Source: Vulcanimicrobiota bacterium
GTDB lineage: Bacteria; Vulcanimicrobiota; Vulcanimicrobiia; Vulcanimicrobiales; Vulcanimicrobiaceae
Direction: 5' to 3'
DNA: 33,576 nucleotides
NCBI GenBank assembly: GCA_028287565.1
Contig: JAQBPK010000213.1
Span: forward strand, 1-33,576
A model generated the notes under the pieces. The model was not told the DNA's origin, did no database searches, and saw only the letters and a list, made by a program, of their open reading frames with translations. Both the position numbers and the translations under genes were made by a program. This document shows, one piece after another, positions 23,355 to 31,189 of the stretch (within the stretch, counting starts at the first letter, position 1; every line of letters begins with the position of its first letter).

Positions 23355-24542
23355 TCACGAGGTCAGCCGGCGCGGTCGCGTGAGCCGCGCGTACACCGTT
23401 CCGCCCTGATCGAGGAAGAGCACGCGCCCGCCCACCGTGAGCTGGTAGAACGGATGGAACGGCGAGAACGACTCCGCGCACGCACGCCAGGCGAGGACCG
23501 GCGAGAACGAGACTCCGCGAGGAACCAGACGGGTCGTGTTCTCGAGCTGCGTGTCGATCACGTTCCGGTAGAGCCGTTCGCTGAACAGGTCGCGGTCCGC
23601 CACCGTTCCGGCATCGCGTTCGTCGAACGACACCTCGAGCAGCCCGCCGTCCCACGCGTCGATGCGCGCGGTACCGAGCAGCGTCTTCTCCGAACCGCGC
23701 CGGATCGTGACGAGGTAGTAGTACGAGTCCGTCCGGTCGAGCCGCTGCACCAAATGCGCCGTGTCCGGCGTCAGCCCAGCCTCGGACGGCGCCAAGTCGA
23801 ACTCGACCGCCGCCGAGACGGCGGCGTCCTGTGCTTCGCTCGCGGTGATGAGGCGTCGCTCGTCCATGCGCAGGTTCCTCACGGTCCAGCGCGCCGGCAG
23901 CAGATCCGTGATGATCGGACCGACGGGAGCGAGCCGATCGCTGAAGACGCCGGCGCATCTGCCGGCCGCCGGCAAAGCGGTGATAGGAATGACGGATTCC
24001 AGCCAGCCTCGCCACGGTTTCATGGCGGGGGTGAGCTGCGTCGTGCAGGCGTCGCCGCGCTGGTGCGGCGGGATTCCCGGCAGCTTCGGAGACTGAGGAA
24101 GGCCCGACGGCACGTTGACCCAGATCGTCTTCACGCGGAACGGCTGGGTCGGCTCGACGTCGGTCTCGACCGCGACGGGGACGCTCCAGTGCTCGTGGGT
24201 GGTCATGCAGACGACGGGCGGAATCGCATCGGCATGCGAAAGCGCCGCTACGACCAGACTGGCCATTCCGGCGGCGTCCGTGGTGTAACAGGGCTGGAAC
24301 GTCGCGTCGAGCGACGCCGTCTTGAACGTGCCGAAGCCCAGCGCGAGCCCCGGTGGGGAGACGAGCCAGCCGTCCGAGTAATCGTGCATGAACGGATACG
24401 AGCTCTCTTGCTGGACGAGGGGCGCGCCCGGCTCCGCCGCACCGAGCGACATCATCAGCGACGCGGCACCGCAATACGCGTCGGGGTCGTCCTGGTAGTG
24501 CATCTCGACCGGACCCACGGTGCTCTTCCAACCACCAGCCAT
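23355..24542 (-). CDS. C39/papain-like cysteine peptidase domain protein
   Basis: A 395-aa protein from ATG 24542. Near the N-terminus, HYQDDPDAYCGAASLMMSL (residues 15-33) has a Gln17 and Cys24 followed by GAAS, as in C39-like peptidases (oxyanion Gln, catalytic Cys). A candidate catalytic His is His116 or His118 (MTTHEHWSVPVAVE), with acidic residues following at ETDVEP. The remainder (about 200-395) is not recognised; it includes VQRLDRTDSYYYLVTI and WDGGLLEVSFDERDAG. No ABC-transporter part and no signal peptide are seen, so it is not a standard bacteriocin exporter. Activity is inferred from the motif only. Adjacent genes encode the radical SAM cluster and its regulator. Confidence 0.68.
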   Translation of the reverse strand: MAGGWKSTVGPVEMHYQDDPDAYCGAASLMMSLGAAEPGAPLVQQESSYPFMHDYSDGWLVSPPGLALGFGTFKTASLDATFQPCYTTDAAGMASLVVAALSHADAIPPVVCMTTHEHWSVPVAVETDVEPTQPFRVKTIWVNVPSGLPQSPKLPGIPPHQRGDACTTQLTPAMKPWRGWLESVIPITALPAAGRCAGVFSDRLAPVGPIITDLLPARWTVRNLRMDERRLITASEAQDAAVSAAVEFDLAPSEAGLTPDTAHLVQRLDRTDSYYYLVTIRRGSEKTLLGTARIDAWDGGLLEVSFDERDAGTVADRDLFSERLYRNVIDTQLENTTRLVPRGVSFSPVLAWRACAESFSPFHPFYQLTVGGRVLFLDQGGTVYARLTRPRRLTS

Positions 24543-24648
24543 GTCAGCGCCCCCCTGCGGATACCCCTTTAGCCCCCTTCCTCAGGTTAGCAAGACATCC
24601 TTCATCCCCCCGGCCGCGAAAGACGCCGACACTATCGAAATAGGCCCG

Positions 24649-25722
24649 TCAGCGCGCCGCGAGATAGCGCTTGCGGAGCGCGTCCAAGACGACCGCGAGC
24701 AGGATGACGGCGCCGAGCACGATCTGCTGCGTGTAGGACTCGATGTCGAGCAGGTTCATCACGTTGTTGAGCACGCCGATCAGCAGCGCGCCGAAGAACG
24801 TGCCGACGATCGTGCCGCGTCCGCCCATCAGCGACGTGCCGCCGACGACGACGGCCGCGATGCACTGCAGCTCCGCGCCCGTGCCGTTCTGCGGATTGGC
24901 CGAGCCGAAGCGCGCCATCAGGAGCAGCCCGCCCAGCGCCGCGCAGCCGCCGGAGATCACATACACCAGCGTCTTGACGGCGCGCGTGTCGATGCCGGCC
25001 AGGCGCGCGGCCTCTTCGTTGCCGCCGAGCGCGAGCACGTAGCGCCCGTACGCCGTGCGGCCGAGGACGATTGCGAACACGATCACGACGACCGCCATCA
25101 CGACGACCACCCACGGAATCCCGGGAAACCCCGGAATGTCGGTCAGCACGTAGCCGGTGCCGAGCCACTCGAACGGTGAGCTGTCCGCGAGCGGGATCGG
25201 CTCACCGTGCGCGAGCTTGAACGCGAGCCCGCGCCCGATCAACATCATCGCCAGCGTCGTGATGAAGGGCGGCAAACCCAGCCGCACGACCGGCAACGCG
25301 TTGACGAAGCCCGCCGTGCAGCCGACCGCGAGCCCGACGAGCAGCGTGACGATGAACGTGCCGGGGCCGCCGAGGTGCAGCGTGTTCGCGACGAGCGCCA
25401 TCACGACGCCGCACAGGCCGACGATCGAGCCGACGGAGAGATCGATACCGGCCGTGATGATCACGAACGTCTGGCCGACGGCGAGGATCGTGTTCAACGT
25501 GATCTGCCGCAGGACGTTGGTGAGATTGCCCGGCGCGAGAAAATTCCCGTGCGCGAGAGAGTTCACGAGCAGCACGAGGACGATGAAGCCCACCGCTAAG
25601 CCGGCAGTTCGGATCGTCGCGGCACGGCGTTTTTGCGCGGCCGCCTCGTCGGCGCGCTGGTCCATGACGGCCTTGACCGCGGCGTCCGAAGCGCTCGCGC
25701 CCGGCAGGTTCGCATCAGCCAT
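24649..25722 (-). CDS. Sugar ABC transporter permease (RbsC family)
   Basis: A 357-aa permease from ATG 25722, which overlaps the ATPase stop (TAATG). It has about 8-10 transmembrane segments and the family signatures GQTFVIITAGIDLSVGSIVGL, VRLGLPPFITTLAMM, ALGGNEEAARLAGI and VVGGTSLMGGRGTIVGTFFGA. An Ala/Arg/Lys-rich cytoplasmic N-terminal extension of about 35 residues precedes the first helix. It forms the membrane channel of a monosaccharide importer (ribose/xylose/galactose type). It is the last gene of the operon binding protein - ATPase - permease; no sugar kinase follows, so the substrate is not indicated. Confidence 0.93.
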   Translation of the reverse strand: MADANLPGASASDAAVKAVMDQRADEAAAQKRRAATIRTAGLAVGFIVLVLLVNSLAHGNFLAPGNLTNVLRQITLNTILAVGQTFVIITAGIDLSVGSIVGLCGVVMALVANTLHLGGPGTFIVTLLVGLAVGCTAGFVNALPVVRLGLPPFITTLAMMLIGRGLAFKLAHGEPIPLADSSPFEWLGTGYVLTDIPGFPGIPWVVVVMAVVVIVFAIVLGRTAYGRYVLALGGNEEAARLAGIDTRAVKTLVYVISGGCAALGGLLLMARFGSANPQNGTGAELQCIAAVVVGGTSLMGGRGTIVGTFFGALLIGVLNNVMNLLDIESYTQQIVLGAVILLAVVLDALRKRYLAAR

Positions 25723-27257
25723 TACGCCGCCACGCCCGTCGCCACGGCAATTACTTTGTCCGGGGTCGCGTCGGCGCGCGCGAACTCCGCCCGAATCCGC
25801 CCGCCGCGCACGACCAGCACGCGATGCGACATCCCGAGCACCTCCGGCAGATCGCTGGACACCATCACGATCGCGGCGCCGTTCCGCAGCAGCTCCACCA
25901 TCAGCGTGTAGATCTCGAATTTCGCACCGACGTCGATGCCGCGCGTCGGCTCGTCGAACAGGAACACCCGCGCGTGGCCGATCAGCCACTTCGCGAGCAC
26001 GGCTTTCTGCTGGTTTCCGCCCGACAGGTTGCGCACCGTCTGCTCCGCGGACGGCGTGCGAATCCGCAGCTCGGCGATCTCGGTGTTCGTCACCTTCGTC
26101 TCCGCGCGCTTGTCGACGAAGAGCCGGTGCACGAACTGCCCCAGATGCGCGAGCGTCGTGTTCTCGCGCACGGTCTTGCCGCGGACGAGGCCCTGCGACT
26201 TGCGGTCCTCGGTGTTCTGCGCGATGCCGGCGCGAATGGCGGTGCGGGGCGAGCGCACGACGACGCGCTCGCCGCCCACGGCGATCTCGCCTTTGGTCGG
26301 AATGTCGGCGCCGGCGATCGCCCGGACGATCTCCGTGCGTCCGGCGCCGACCAGCCCCGCCAGCCCGACGATCTCACCAGCGTGCACTTGGAACGCGACG
26401 TCGTTCACGTGCACGCCGCTCGCCGCGCTGACGCCGCGCACGTCGAGCATCACCGGCGCATCGGCCGGGACCGGCGGCAGCTCGGGGAAGTGCGCCTCCA
26501 GCGAACGCCCGACCATCAGGCGAATCAAGTCGTCCTGCGGCATCGCCGCGATCGGCCGCGTCTCGACCGTCTTGCCGTCGCGCAGCACGGTGACGCGGTC
26601 GGCGATTCGCGGCAGCTCCTCGAGCCGGTGCGAGATGTACGCGAACGCGACGTTCTGCGCGCGCAGCTTGCGGATCAGCGTGAAGAGCGCGTCGGTCTCG
26701 CGATCGGTGAGCGCCGCGGTCGGCTCGTCCATGACGATCAGCCGCGCCTTGCGCACGAGACACTTCGCGATCTCGGTGAGCTGCTGCTCGGCGACGGAAA
26801 GCCGGCGCGCGGGACGGTCGAGCGGCAGCGCGATGCCCAGCTCGCCAAGCACTTTCGCGGCTTGCACCGCGGCGGCCGGCTTGTCGAGGAACAGTCCCCT
26901 GCGCGGCTCGACGCCGAGCACGATGTTCTCGATGACGCCGAGATCGGGAACGAGGTTGAACTCCTGGTAGATCATCCCGATCCCGAGCCGCTCCGCGGTC
27001 TTGGGCCCGTCGATCACGACGGGCTTGCCGTCGATGTCAATCTCGCCGGAGTCGGCGGGCTGCGCGCCGGCGAGTATCTTCATCAGCGTCGACTTGCCGG
27101 CGCCGTTCTCACCGACGAGCGCATGCACTTCGCCCGCGTTCACGTCGAACGAGACGCCGTCGAGCGCGCGCACGCCGGGAAACGTCTTGACGATGTCCCG
27201 CATGCGCAGCAACGGCGCACCGGCCGCAGCGGCGGCCACGACGGCGGCGTCGGCCAC
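25722..27257 (-). CDS. Sugar ABC transporter ATP-binding protein (RbsA/MglA family)
   Basis: A 511-aa protein with two fused ABC domains. The first has Walker A GENGAGKST, Q-loop MIYQEFNLV, an LSVAEQQL signature and Walker B VMDEPT. The second has a degenerate Walker A (GLVGAGRTE), an intact signature LSGGNQQK and Walker B LFDEPTRGIDVG. This asymmetry is normal for the family. Start is GTG 27257; the first 15 residues are an Ala-rich leader before PLLRMRDIVKTFPGVRALDG. It energises uptake of a sugar through the adjoining permease and lies between the binding-protein and permease genes. Confidence 0.95.
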   Translation of the reverse strand: MADAAVVAAAAAGAPLLRMRDIVKTFPGVRALDGVSFDVNAGEVHALVGENGAGKSTLMKILAGAQPADSGEIDIDGKPVVIDGPKTAERLGIGMIYQEFNLVPDLGVIENIVLGVEPRRGLFLDKPAAAVQAAKVLGELGIALPLDRPARRLSVAEQQLTEIAKCLVRKARLIVMDEPTAALTDRETDALFTLIRKLRAQNVAFAYISHRLEELPRIADRVTVLRDGKTVETRPIAAMPQDDLIRLMVGRSLEAHFPELPPVPADAPVMLDVRGVSAASGVHVNDVAFQVHAGEIVGLAGLVGAGRTEIVRAIAGADIPTKGEIAVGGERVVVRSPRTAIRAGIAQNTEDRKSQGLVRGKTVRENTTLAHLGQFVHRLFVDKRAETKVTNTEIAELRIRTPSAEQTVRNLSGGNQQKAVLAKWLIGHARVFLFDEPTRGIDVGAKFEIYTLMVELLRNGAAIVMVSSDLPEVLGMSHRVLVVRGGRIRAEFARADATPDKVIAVATGVAA

Positions 27258-27273
27258 GGAGCGCCGGTTCTCG

Positions 27274-28299
27274 CTACTTGCCGGCGTCGGCCTTGGTGTA
27301 GGTTCCGACGGGGACGGCGATCTTCGCGGGCGGCTTCTTCCCGTTGAAGTAGTCGTGAATCGCGTCGATGGTCTTCGCGCCGATCTGGTCGGGATGCTGG
27401 ATGGCGTCGCCGTACATCTCGCCCTTCGCGATCGCGGTTTTCGCCTCGGGCTGCGCGTCGTAGCCGATCACGACGACTTTTCCGCCGAGGCCCGCGGACT
27501 GGATCGCCTTTGCGGCGCCGAGCGCGGAGTCGTCGTTGATCCCGAAGACGCCTTTGAGGTCCTTGTGCGACTGCAGGATGTCTTCCATCGACGAGGACGC
27601 CTTCGCGCGCTCACCGCCGCCGTCGATGTCCGACACGATCGTCACGCCGGGGCAGTTCGCGGTGATCGCCTGCTTGAAGCCTTTGACGCGGTCCTGGACC
27701 GACGTCACCGCGGGCTCGTCGATGATCGCGATCGTGCCGACGTGGCCGGGGAGCGCCTCGCACATCAGCTTGCCCGCCTGCGCGCCGCCCTGGACGTTGT
27801 CGCTCGCGATGTGCGAGACGACCTTGCCGTCCTTGGACGCGTTCGCGATGTCGGCCGTGAAGACGGGGATGCCGGTCTTGTTGGCCTCGACGATCGCGCT
27901 GCCGATCGCCTGCGAGTCGTACGGGGTGAGGACGATTGCGTCGACCTTCTGCGAGATGAAGTCCTCGACTTGGCTCTGCTGCTTGGCGTTGTCGCGGGCG
28001 GCGTCGACGACCGTGACGGTGTAGCCGTACTTGGCCGCCTCGTCTTTCATCCCGCGCTCCATGTCCTGGTAGAACGAGGCCTCGCGGTTCTGGATCGAGA
28101 CGCCGATCTTCTTGCCGCCGCCCGACGCCGCGGACTGCGGCGCGGTGGTCGTGCTAGCGTCCGCGCCGGTGGCGGCGGGTGCCGCGCTGGTAGTCGTGGT
28201 GGTGGTCGTCGTCGAGCTGGAGCTTGACGTGTCCGACGACTTCGCGCAGCCGGCGAACGCCAGCACGAGCGCGCATGCGAGAACGAACGGCTTCTTCAT
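27274..28299 (-). CDS. Sugar-binding lipoprotein (RbsB-type periplasmic binding protein family)
   Basis: A 341-aa protein from ATG 28299. Residues 1-18 are a lipoprotein signal peptide with lipobox LAFAGC. A low-complexity Ser/Thr/Ala linker (about 20-62) would tether the domain. The binding domain follows: KKIGVSIQNREASFYQDME, VDAIVLTPYDSQAIGSAI, GIPVFTADI, and GVFGINDDSALGAAKAI, typical of the type I periplasmic binding fold for ribose/galactose/xylose-like sugars. It is the first gene of the ABC operon. The ligand is not identifiable. No convincing ribosome-binding site is seen before the ATG. Confidence 0.93.
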   Translation of the reverse strand: MKKPFVLACALVLAFAGCAKSSDTSSSSSTTTTTTTTSAAPAATGADASTTTAPQSAASGGGKKIGVSIQNREASFYQDMERGMKDEAAKYGYTVTVVDAARDNAKQQSQVEDFISQKVDAIVLTPYDSQAIGSAIVEANKTGIPVFTADIANASKDGKVVSHIASDNVQGGAQAGKLMCEALPGHVGTIAIIDEPAVTSVQDRVKGFKQAITANCPGVTIVSDIDGGGERAKASSSMEDILQSHKDLKGVFGINDDSALGAAKAIQSAGLGGKVVVIGYDAQPEAKTAIAKGEMYGDAIQHPDQIGAKTIDAIHDYFNGKKPPAKIAVPVGTYTKADAGK

Positions 28300-28856
28300 A
28301 CCGACGGACCGGATGCGGGAGGCGTGGCGGGAACCCCTGCGAGCACGAGCGGCGCGAGCGTTTGCCAGGCAGTTGACAATGGTTCTTATCTGCCACGGCC
28401 GCGCACGTGCGCGACGTGCGGCGCGTTCAGCGCGACGGCGGACGGCTTTCCGGACGGTCGTGCCGCACGCTTGCTTTTCGCAGAAAGCGTGCCGGCGACA
28501 AGCGCGTCGCTCCGCGATTTGTCGTAGCTGCGGCAGCGTTTGGTGCGCCAAGCAGTGCATTTCAGCCGCGGCGGGTGGCCTTTTGGCGTGCTTAGGCTCG
28601 CTTGTCTGGCCGAGCGCGTCCGCTCCCCGTTCTCCTCGGTCGCCTGCGCGGTGCGGCGTAACGATCCGGTTATTTTTGTGTTCCGCGACCGCGAAAGCGC
28701 GCTCGGCGGCAACGGTTGCGGCCCTTATCCACAGTATTGCGGGTCACTCCTGTGCACCGTGTGGAGACCGGTTCGCGCTTTCACCCGCAACCGAGAAGCC
28801 ATGTTTCGTCGTCTGTGCCCTTGCTGCGGCGACCCCTGCGCGTGATGGAAGGGTGC
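28300..28856 (+). other. 557-bp region between the sugar-binding lipoprotein gene and comM
   Basis: No convincing gene is seen on either strand. The segment holds divergent upstream regions for the ABC operon and comM. TTGCCA (28362-28367) and TGACAA (28374-28379) form an imperfect inverted repeat that could be an operator. A TTGACA at 28373-28378 lacks a matching -10 on the plus strand. A short AT-rich run (TTATTTTTGTG, near 28670) and a perfect DnaA-box sequence (28725-28733) lie nearer comM. The upstream part of the comM reading frame (28716-28856) lacks the family's N-terminal similarity and is probably not translated. Confidence 0.5.
28725..28733 (+). promoter_or_regulatory. DnaA-box-like sequence
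   Basis: TTATCCACA is a perfect match to the E. coli DnaA-box consensus; TGTGGAGAC at 28760-28768 is a degenerate inverted copy (two mismatches). Two sites alone do not define an origin. Confidence 0.3.
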
Positions 28857-30386
28857 ATGCTCGCGCTCGCTTTTTCCGCCGCCATCGCCGGGATCGATGC
28901 GCACGTCGTGCGCGTGGAGACCGACTCCGCCGCGGGCGTTCCGGCCTTTGCGATCGTCGGGCTCCCCGACCGCGCCCTGAACGAGTCGCGCGAGCGCATC
29001 CGGGCGGCGATCGTCAATTCCGGATTCGGCTTTCCACCTGGGCGACTGCTGGTGAACCTTGCGCCCGCCGGGATGCGCAAGATGGGCGTCGCGTTCGACC
29101 TTGCCATCGCGCTGGCGCTGCTCGCGACCGACGAGCAAGTCGCCGCGGCGGCAATCCGTGAGTACGTTGCGTGCGGCGAAGTGGCGCTAGACGGCAGCCT
29201 GCGCGCGGTGCCGGGCATGCTCGCGATGACGCTTGCCGCCAAACGCGCGGGATTCGCACGCATCATCGTGCCCGAGGCGAACCGCGACGAAGCGGCGCTG
29301 GTGGACGGCATCGACGTGTACGCGGTGCCGACGCTGGCTGATGCGATCGCGGTCGTGCTCGGCAACGGCGCCAAGTTCCGCCGGCGCGGCGTAACGGTGC
29401 TCGACACGAGCGATCGCGCCGCGTGCGGCGACTTCGCCGACGTGAAAGGACAGACGCTCGCGAAGCGCGCGCTGGAGATCGCGGCGGCAGGCGGGCACAA
29501 CGTCGTGCTCGTCGGGCCGCCGGGCTGCGGCAAGACGATGCTGGCGCGCCGCGTGCCGTCGATTCTTCCGGCGATGACGACCGCCGAAGCGCTCGACGTG
29601 ACGAAAGTCTACAGCGTCGCCGGATTGCTCGGCGCGCGCCCGCGCGTCGTGTCGACACGCCCGTTTCGCGCCCCGCACCACACCGCTAGCCGCGTATCGC
29701 TGGTCGGCGGCGGATCGCAGCCGCGTCCGGGAGAGATATCGCTCGCGCAGCACGGCGTATTGTATCTGGACGAGCTGGGCGAGTTCACGCGCTCGACGCT
29801 CGAGGTCCTGCGCCAGCCGCTCGAAGAGGGCACGGTAACGATCGCGCGCGCCGCCGGCACGCATACGTTTCCCGCGCGGTTCACGCTCGTCGCGTCGATG
29901 AATCCCTGCCCGTGCGGATTCCGCGGCGTGCGCGGCAGCGATTGCCGCTGCAATGACATGGCGGTGCAGAAGTACCTCGCGAAGCTGTCCGGTCCGCTGC
30001 TGGACCGCATCGACTTGCACGTCAGCGTGTCGCGCGTGTCTTTTGACGAGCTCGTACAGCGTGGTGCGGCGGAAACGTCTGCAACGATTCGGGCGCGCGT
30101 CGAATTGGCGCGCGAGCGGCAGTTGGCGCGATTGCGTGACGCGCGAGTCTCGACGAATGCGGCGATTCCCGCCGCGGACGTGCGGCAGCTGTGCCCACTC
30201 GACGTCGAACCGTTGGCACTGCTGGAAAGCGCGGTTACGCGCGGTACGCTGAGCGCGCGCGCGTTCGACCGCATCGCGCGCGTGGCGCGGACAATCGCCG
30301 ACCTCTCAGGATCCGAGCGCATCGTGCGCGAGCACGTTGCCGAAGCTTTGTTGTACCGCGGCGCCGACGGAAGTCGCACCGCGTAG
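28857..30386 (+). CDS. comM: YifB/ComM family Mg-chelatase-like AAA+ ATPase
   Basis: A 509-aa protein, the usual length, from ATG 28857, preceded by GGAAGG at good spacing. It opens with MLALAFSAAIAGIDAH as in the family; an ATG four codons earlier is less likely. The N-terminal Lon-like region has FAIVGLPDRALNESRERIRA. The AAA+ part has Walker A GPPGCGKT (220-227), Walker B VLYLDELGEF and the MNPCPCGF...CRC cysteine cluster. ComM is a branch-migration helicase that aids integration of transforming DNA in competent bacteria, so a role in DNA uptake or recombination is likely. No dprA is adjacent. Confidence 0.95.
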   Translation: MLALAFSAAIAGIDAHVVRVETDSAAGVPAFAIVGLPDRALNESRERIRAAIVNSGFGFPPGRLLVNLAPAGMRKMGVAFDLAIALALLATDEQVAAAAIREYVACGEVALDGSLRAVPGMLAMTLAAKRAGFARIIVPEANRDEAALVDGIDVYAVPTLADAIAVVLGNGAKFRRRGVTVLDTSDRAACGDFADVKGQTLAKRALEIAAAGGHNVVLVGPPGCGKTMLARRVPSILPAMTTAEALDVTKVYSVAGLLGARPRVVSTRPFRAPHHTASRVSLVGGGSQPRPGEISLAQHGVLYLDELGEFTRSTLEVLRQPLEEGTVTIARAAGTHTFPARFTLVASMNPCPCGFRGVRGSDCRCNDMAVQKYLAKLSGPLLDRIDLHVSVSRVSFDELVQRGAAETSATIRARVELARERQLARLRDARVSTNAAIPAADVRQLCPLDVEPLALLESAVTRGTLSARAFDRIARVARTIADLSGSERIVREHVAEALLYRGADGSRTA

Positions 30387-30431
30387 ATTGACTCTCCGAT
30401 ATGTCTCTGGAACGCGCTGTACAACGCAGTC

Positions 30432-30791
30432 ATGCGAACCACGACACTCATCACAGCATTCGCTCTCGCCGCAGCCTTCGGAACCACCGCAGTTGCCGCG
30501 TCGGCGCAGACCAGCCAAACCATGCCAGGCACGCGCAGCCAGGCCGCCGCGCAGGCCCTCACCGTCACGAATACATTGCCGGCGCCTCCGTCCGTCACGA
30601 TGCTCGGATATCGCAATGCCGACCCGCTGCAAGGCATCTACACGCAAACGCCGGTGTTCGCACAGTGCGGTGACCAGCCCGTCGTCGGCCCGATGCCCGT
30701 CGCCGAGGCCGGTTCTCTCGCGGCGCAACCGCTCTACAACTTCATGACCGACTTCGACATTGCAGGCTTAGCTTGCCGGAAGGCTCTGTGA
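30432..30791 (+). CDS. Small secreted protein, unknown function
   Basis: A 119-aa protein from ATG 30432. A Sec signal peptide of about 25 residues (hydrophobic LITAFALAAAFGTTAVA, then cleavage after ASA) leaves a mature part of about 93 residues rich in Gln, Thr and Pro. Two cysteines (AQCGDQ and LACRKAL, near the C-terminus) could form one disulfide. No family is recognised. A second small secreted-looking protein follows after 4 bp. Confidence 0.65.
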   Translation: MRTTTLITAFALAAAFGTTAVAASAQTSQTMPGTRSQAAAQALTVTNTLPAPPSVTMLGYRNADPLQGIYTQTPVFAQCGDQPVVGPMPVAEAGSLAAQPLYNFMTDFDIAGLACRKAL

Positions 30792-30795
30792 CGCG

Positions 30796-31050
30796 ATGCT
30801 TTCATTTCTCGGTTCCACGGCGATCCTGATCGCCGCGGCAACGTCTCCCTCTGCGGCGCAAAATGCGAGCGCGCAACAACCCGCGCGCGTGACGGCACGC
30901 GTCCTCGCAGCCACTCCGGCGCAGCGTGGCCCTGACCGGCAGGCGGTAAACGTTGGACCGTCCGCCGCGGAGCGCGCCGGCGATGGGATTCGCCAGCAAC
31001 AGCAGTTGCACGTGCTCATGCCGGTGCTCTCGGGCGACGGCGGCGGCTAA
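30796..31050 (+). CDS. Small secreted protein, unknown function
   Basis: An 84-aa protein from ATG 30796 with GGAAGG about 12 bases upstream. An N-terminal hydrophobic stretch (LSFLGSTAILIAAATSPSAA) followed by AQNASAQ looks like a signal peptide. The mature part of about 60 residues is Ala/Gln/Arg-rich with a QQQQ run and ends in GDGGG. Cys is absent. No family is recognised. It probably shares a transcript with the preceding gene and ends at a hairpin (31063-31095). Confidence 0.55.
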   Translation: MLSFLGSTAILIAAATSPSAAQNASAQQPARVTARVLAATPAQRGPDRQAVNVGPSAAERAGDGIRQQQQLHVLMPVLSGDGGG

Positions 31051-31062
31051 GAGTCGTCGTCA

Positions 31063-31095
31063 CCGCCGGAGCGTTCGTTCGTGAACGACCGGCGG
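31063..31095 (+). terminator. Hairpin after the small secreted genes
   Basis: CCGCCGG (31063-31069) pairs with CCGGCGG (31089-31095), continued by CGTTC/GAACG inside it around a 6-base loop. A T-tract is lacking. Further small inverted repeats follow at 31119-31131 and 31146-31172. Confidence 0.5.
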
Positions 31096-31145
31096 CGAAT
31101 GCTCTCTTGACGGAGGTCGCTCCGCCGGAGCTGCCTAGGAACCCT

Positions 31146-31172
31146 GGCGAGCAGTTTCGAAGGCTGCTCGCC
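31146..31172 (+). terminator. Perfect 9-bp hairpin before the lipase gene
   Basis: GGCGAGCAG (31146-31154) pairs perfectly with CTGCTCGCC (31164-31172), with a 9-base loop. It ends 17 bases before the lipase start. It may be a terminator without a U-tract, or a 5'-leader structure of the lipase mRNA. Confidence 0.45.
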
Positions 31173-31189
31173 CGGAATCGAGGCAGTCG

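Noticed and set aside
24575-24600. CTAACC upstream of the cysteine peptidase gene as a third operator
   Set aside because: One mismatch to GTAACC, and the similar CTAAAG downstream is 18 bp away, not 11.
25824-27347. 507-codon plus-strand frame opposite the sugar ABC ATPase
   Set aside because: Antisense of a well-defined RbsA-family gene; no ribosome-binding site or family motif.
28725-28768. Chromosome origin
   Set aside because: Only one perfect and one poor DnaA box; no dnaA, dnaN or box cluster nearby.
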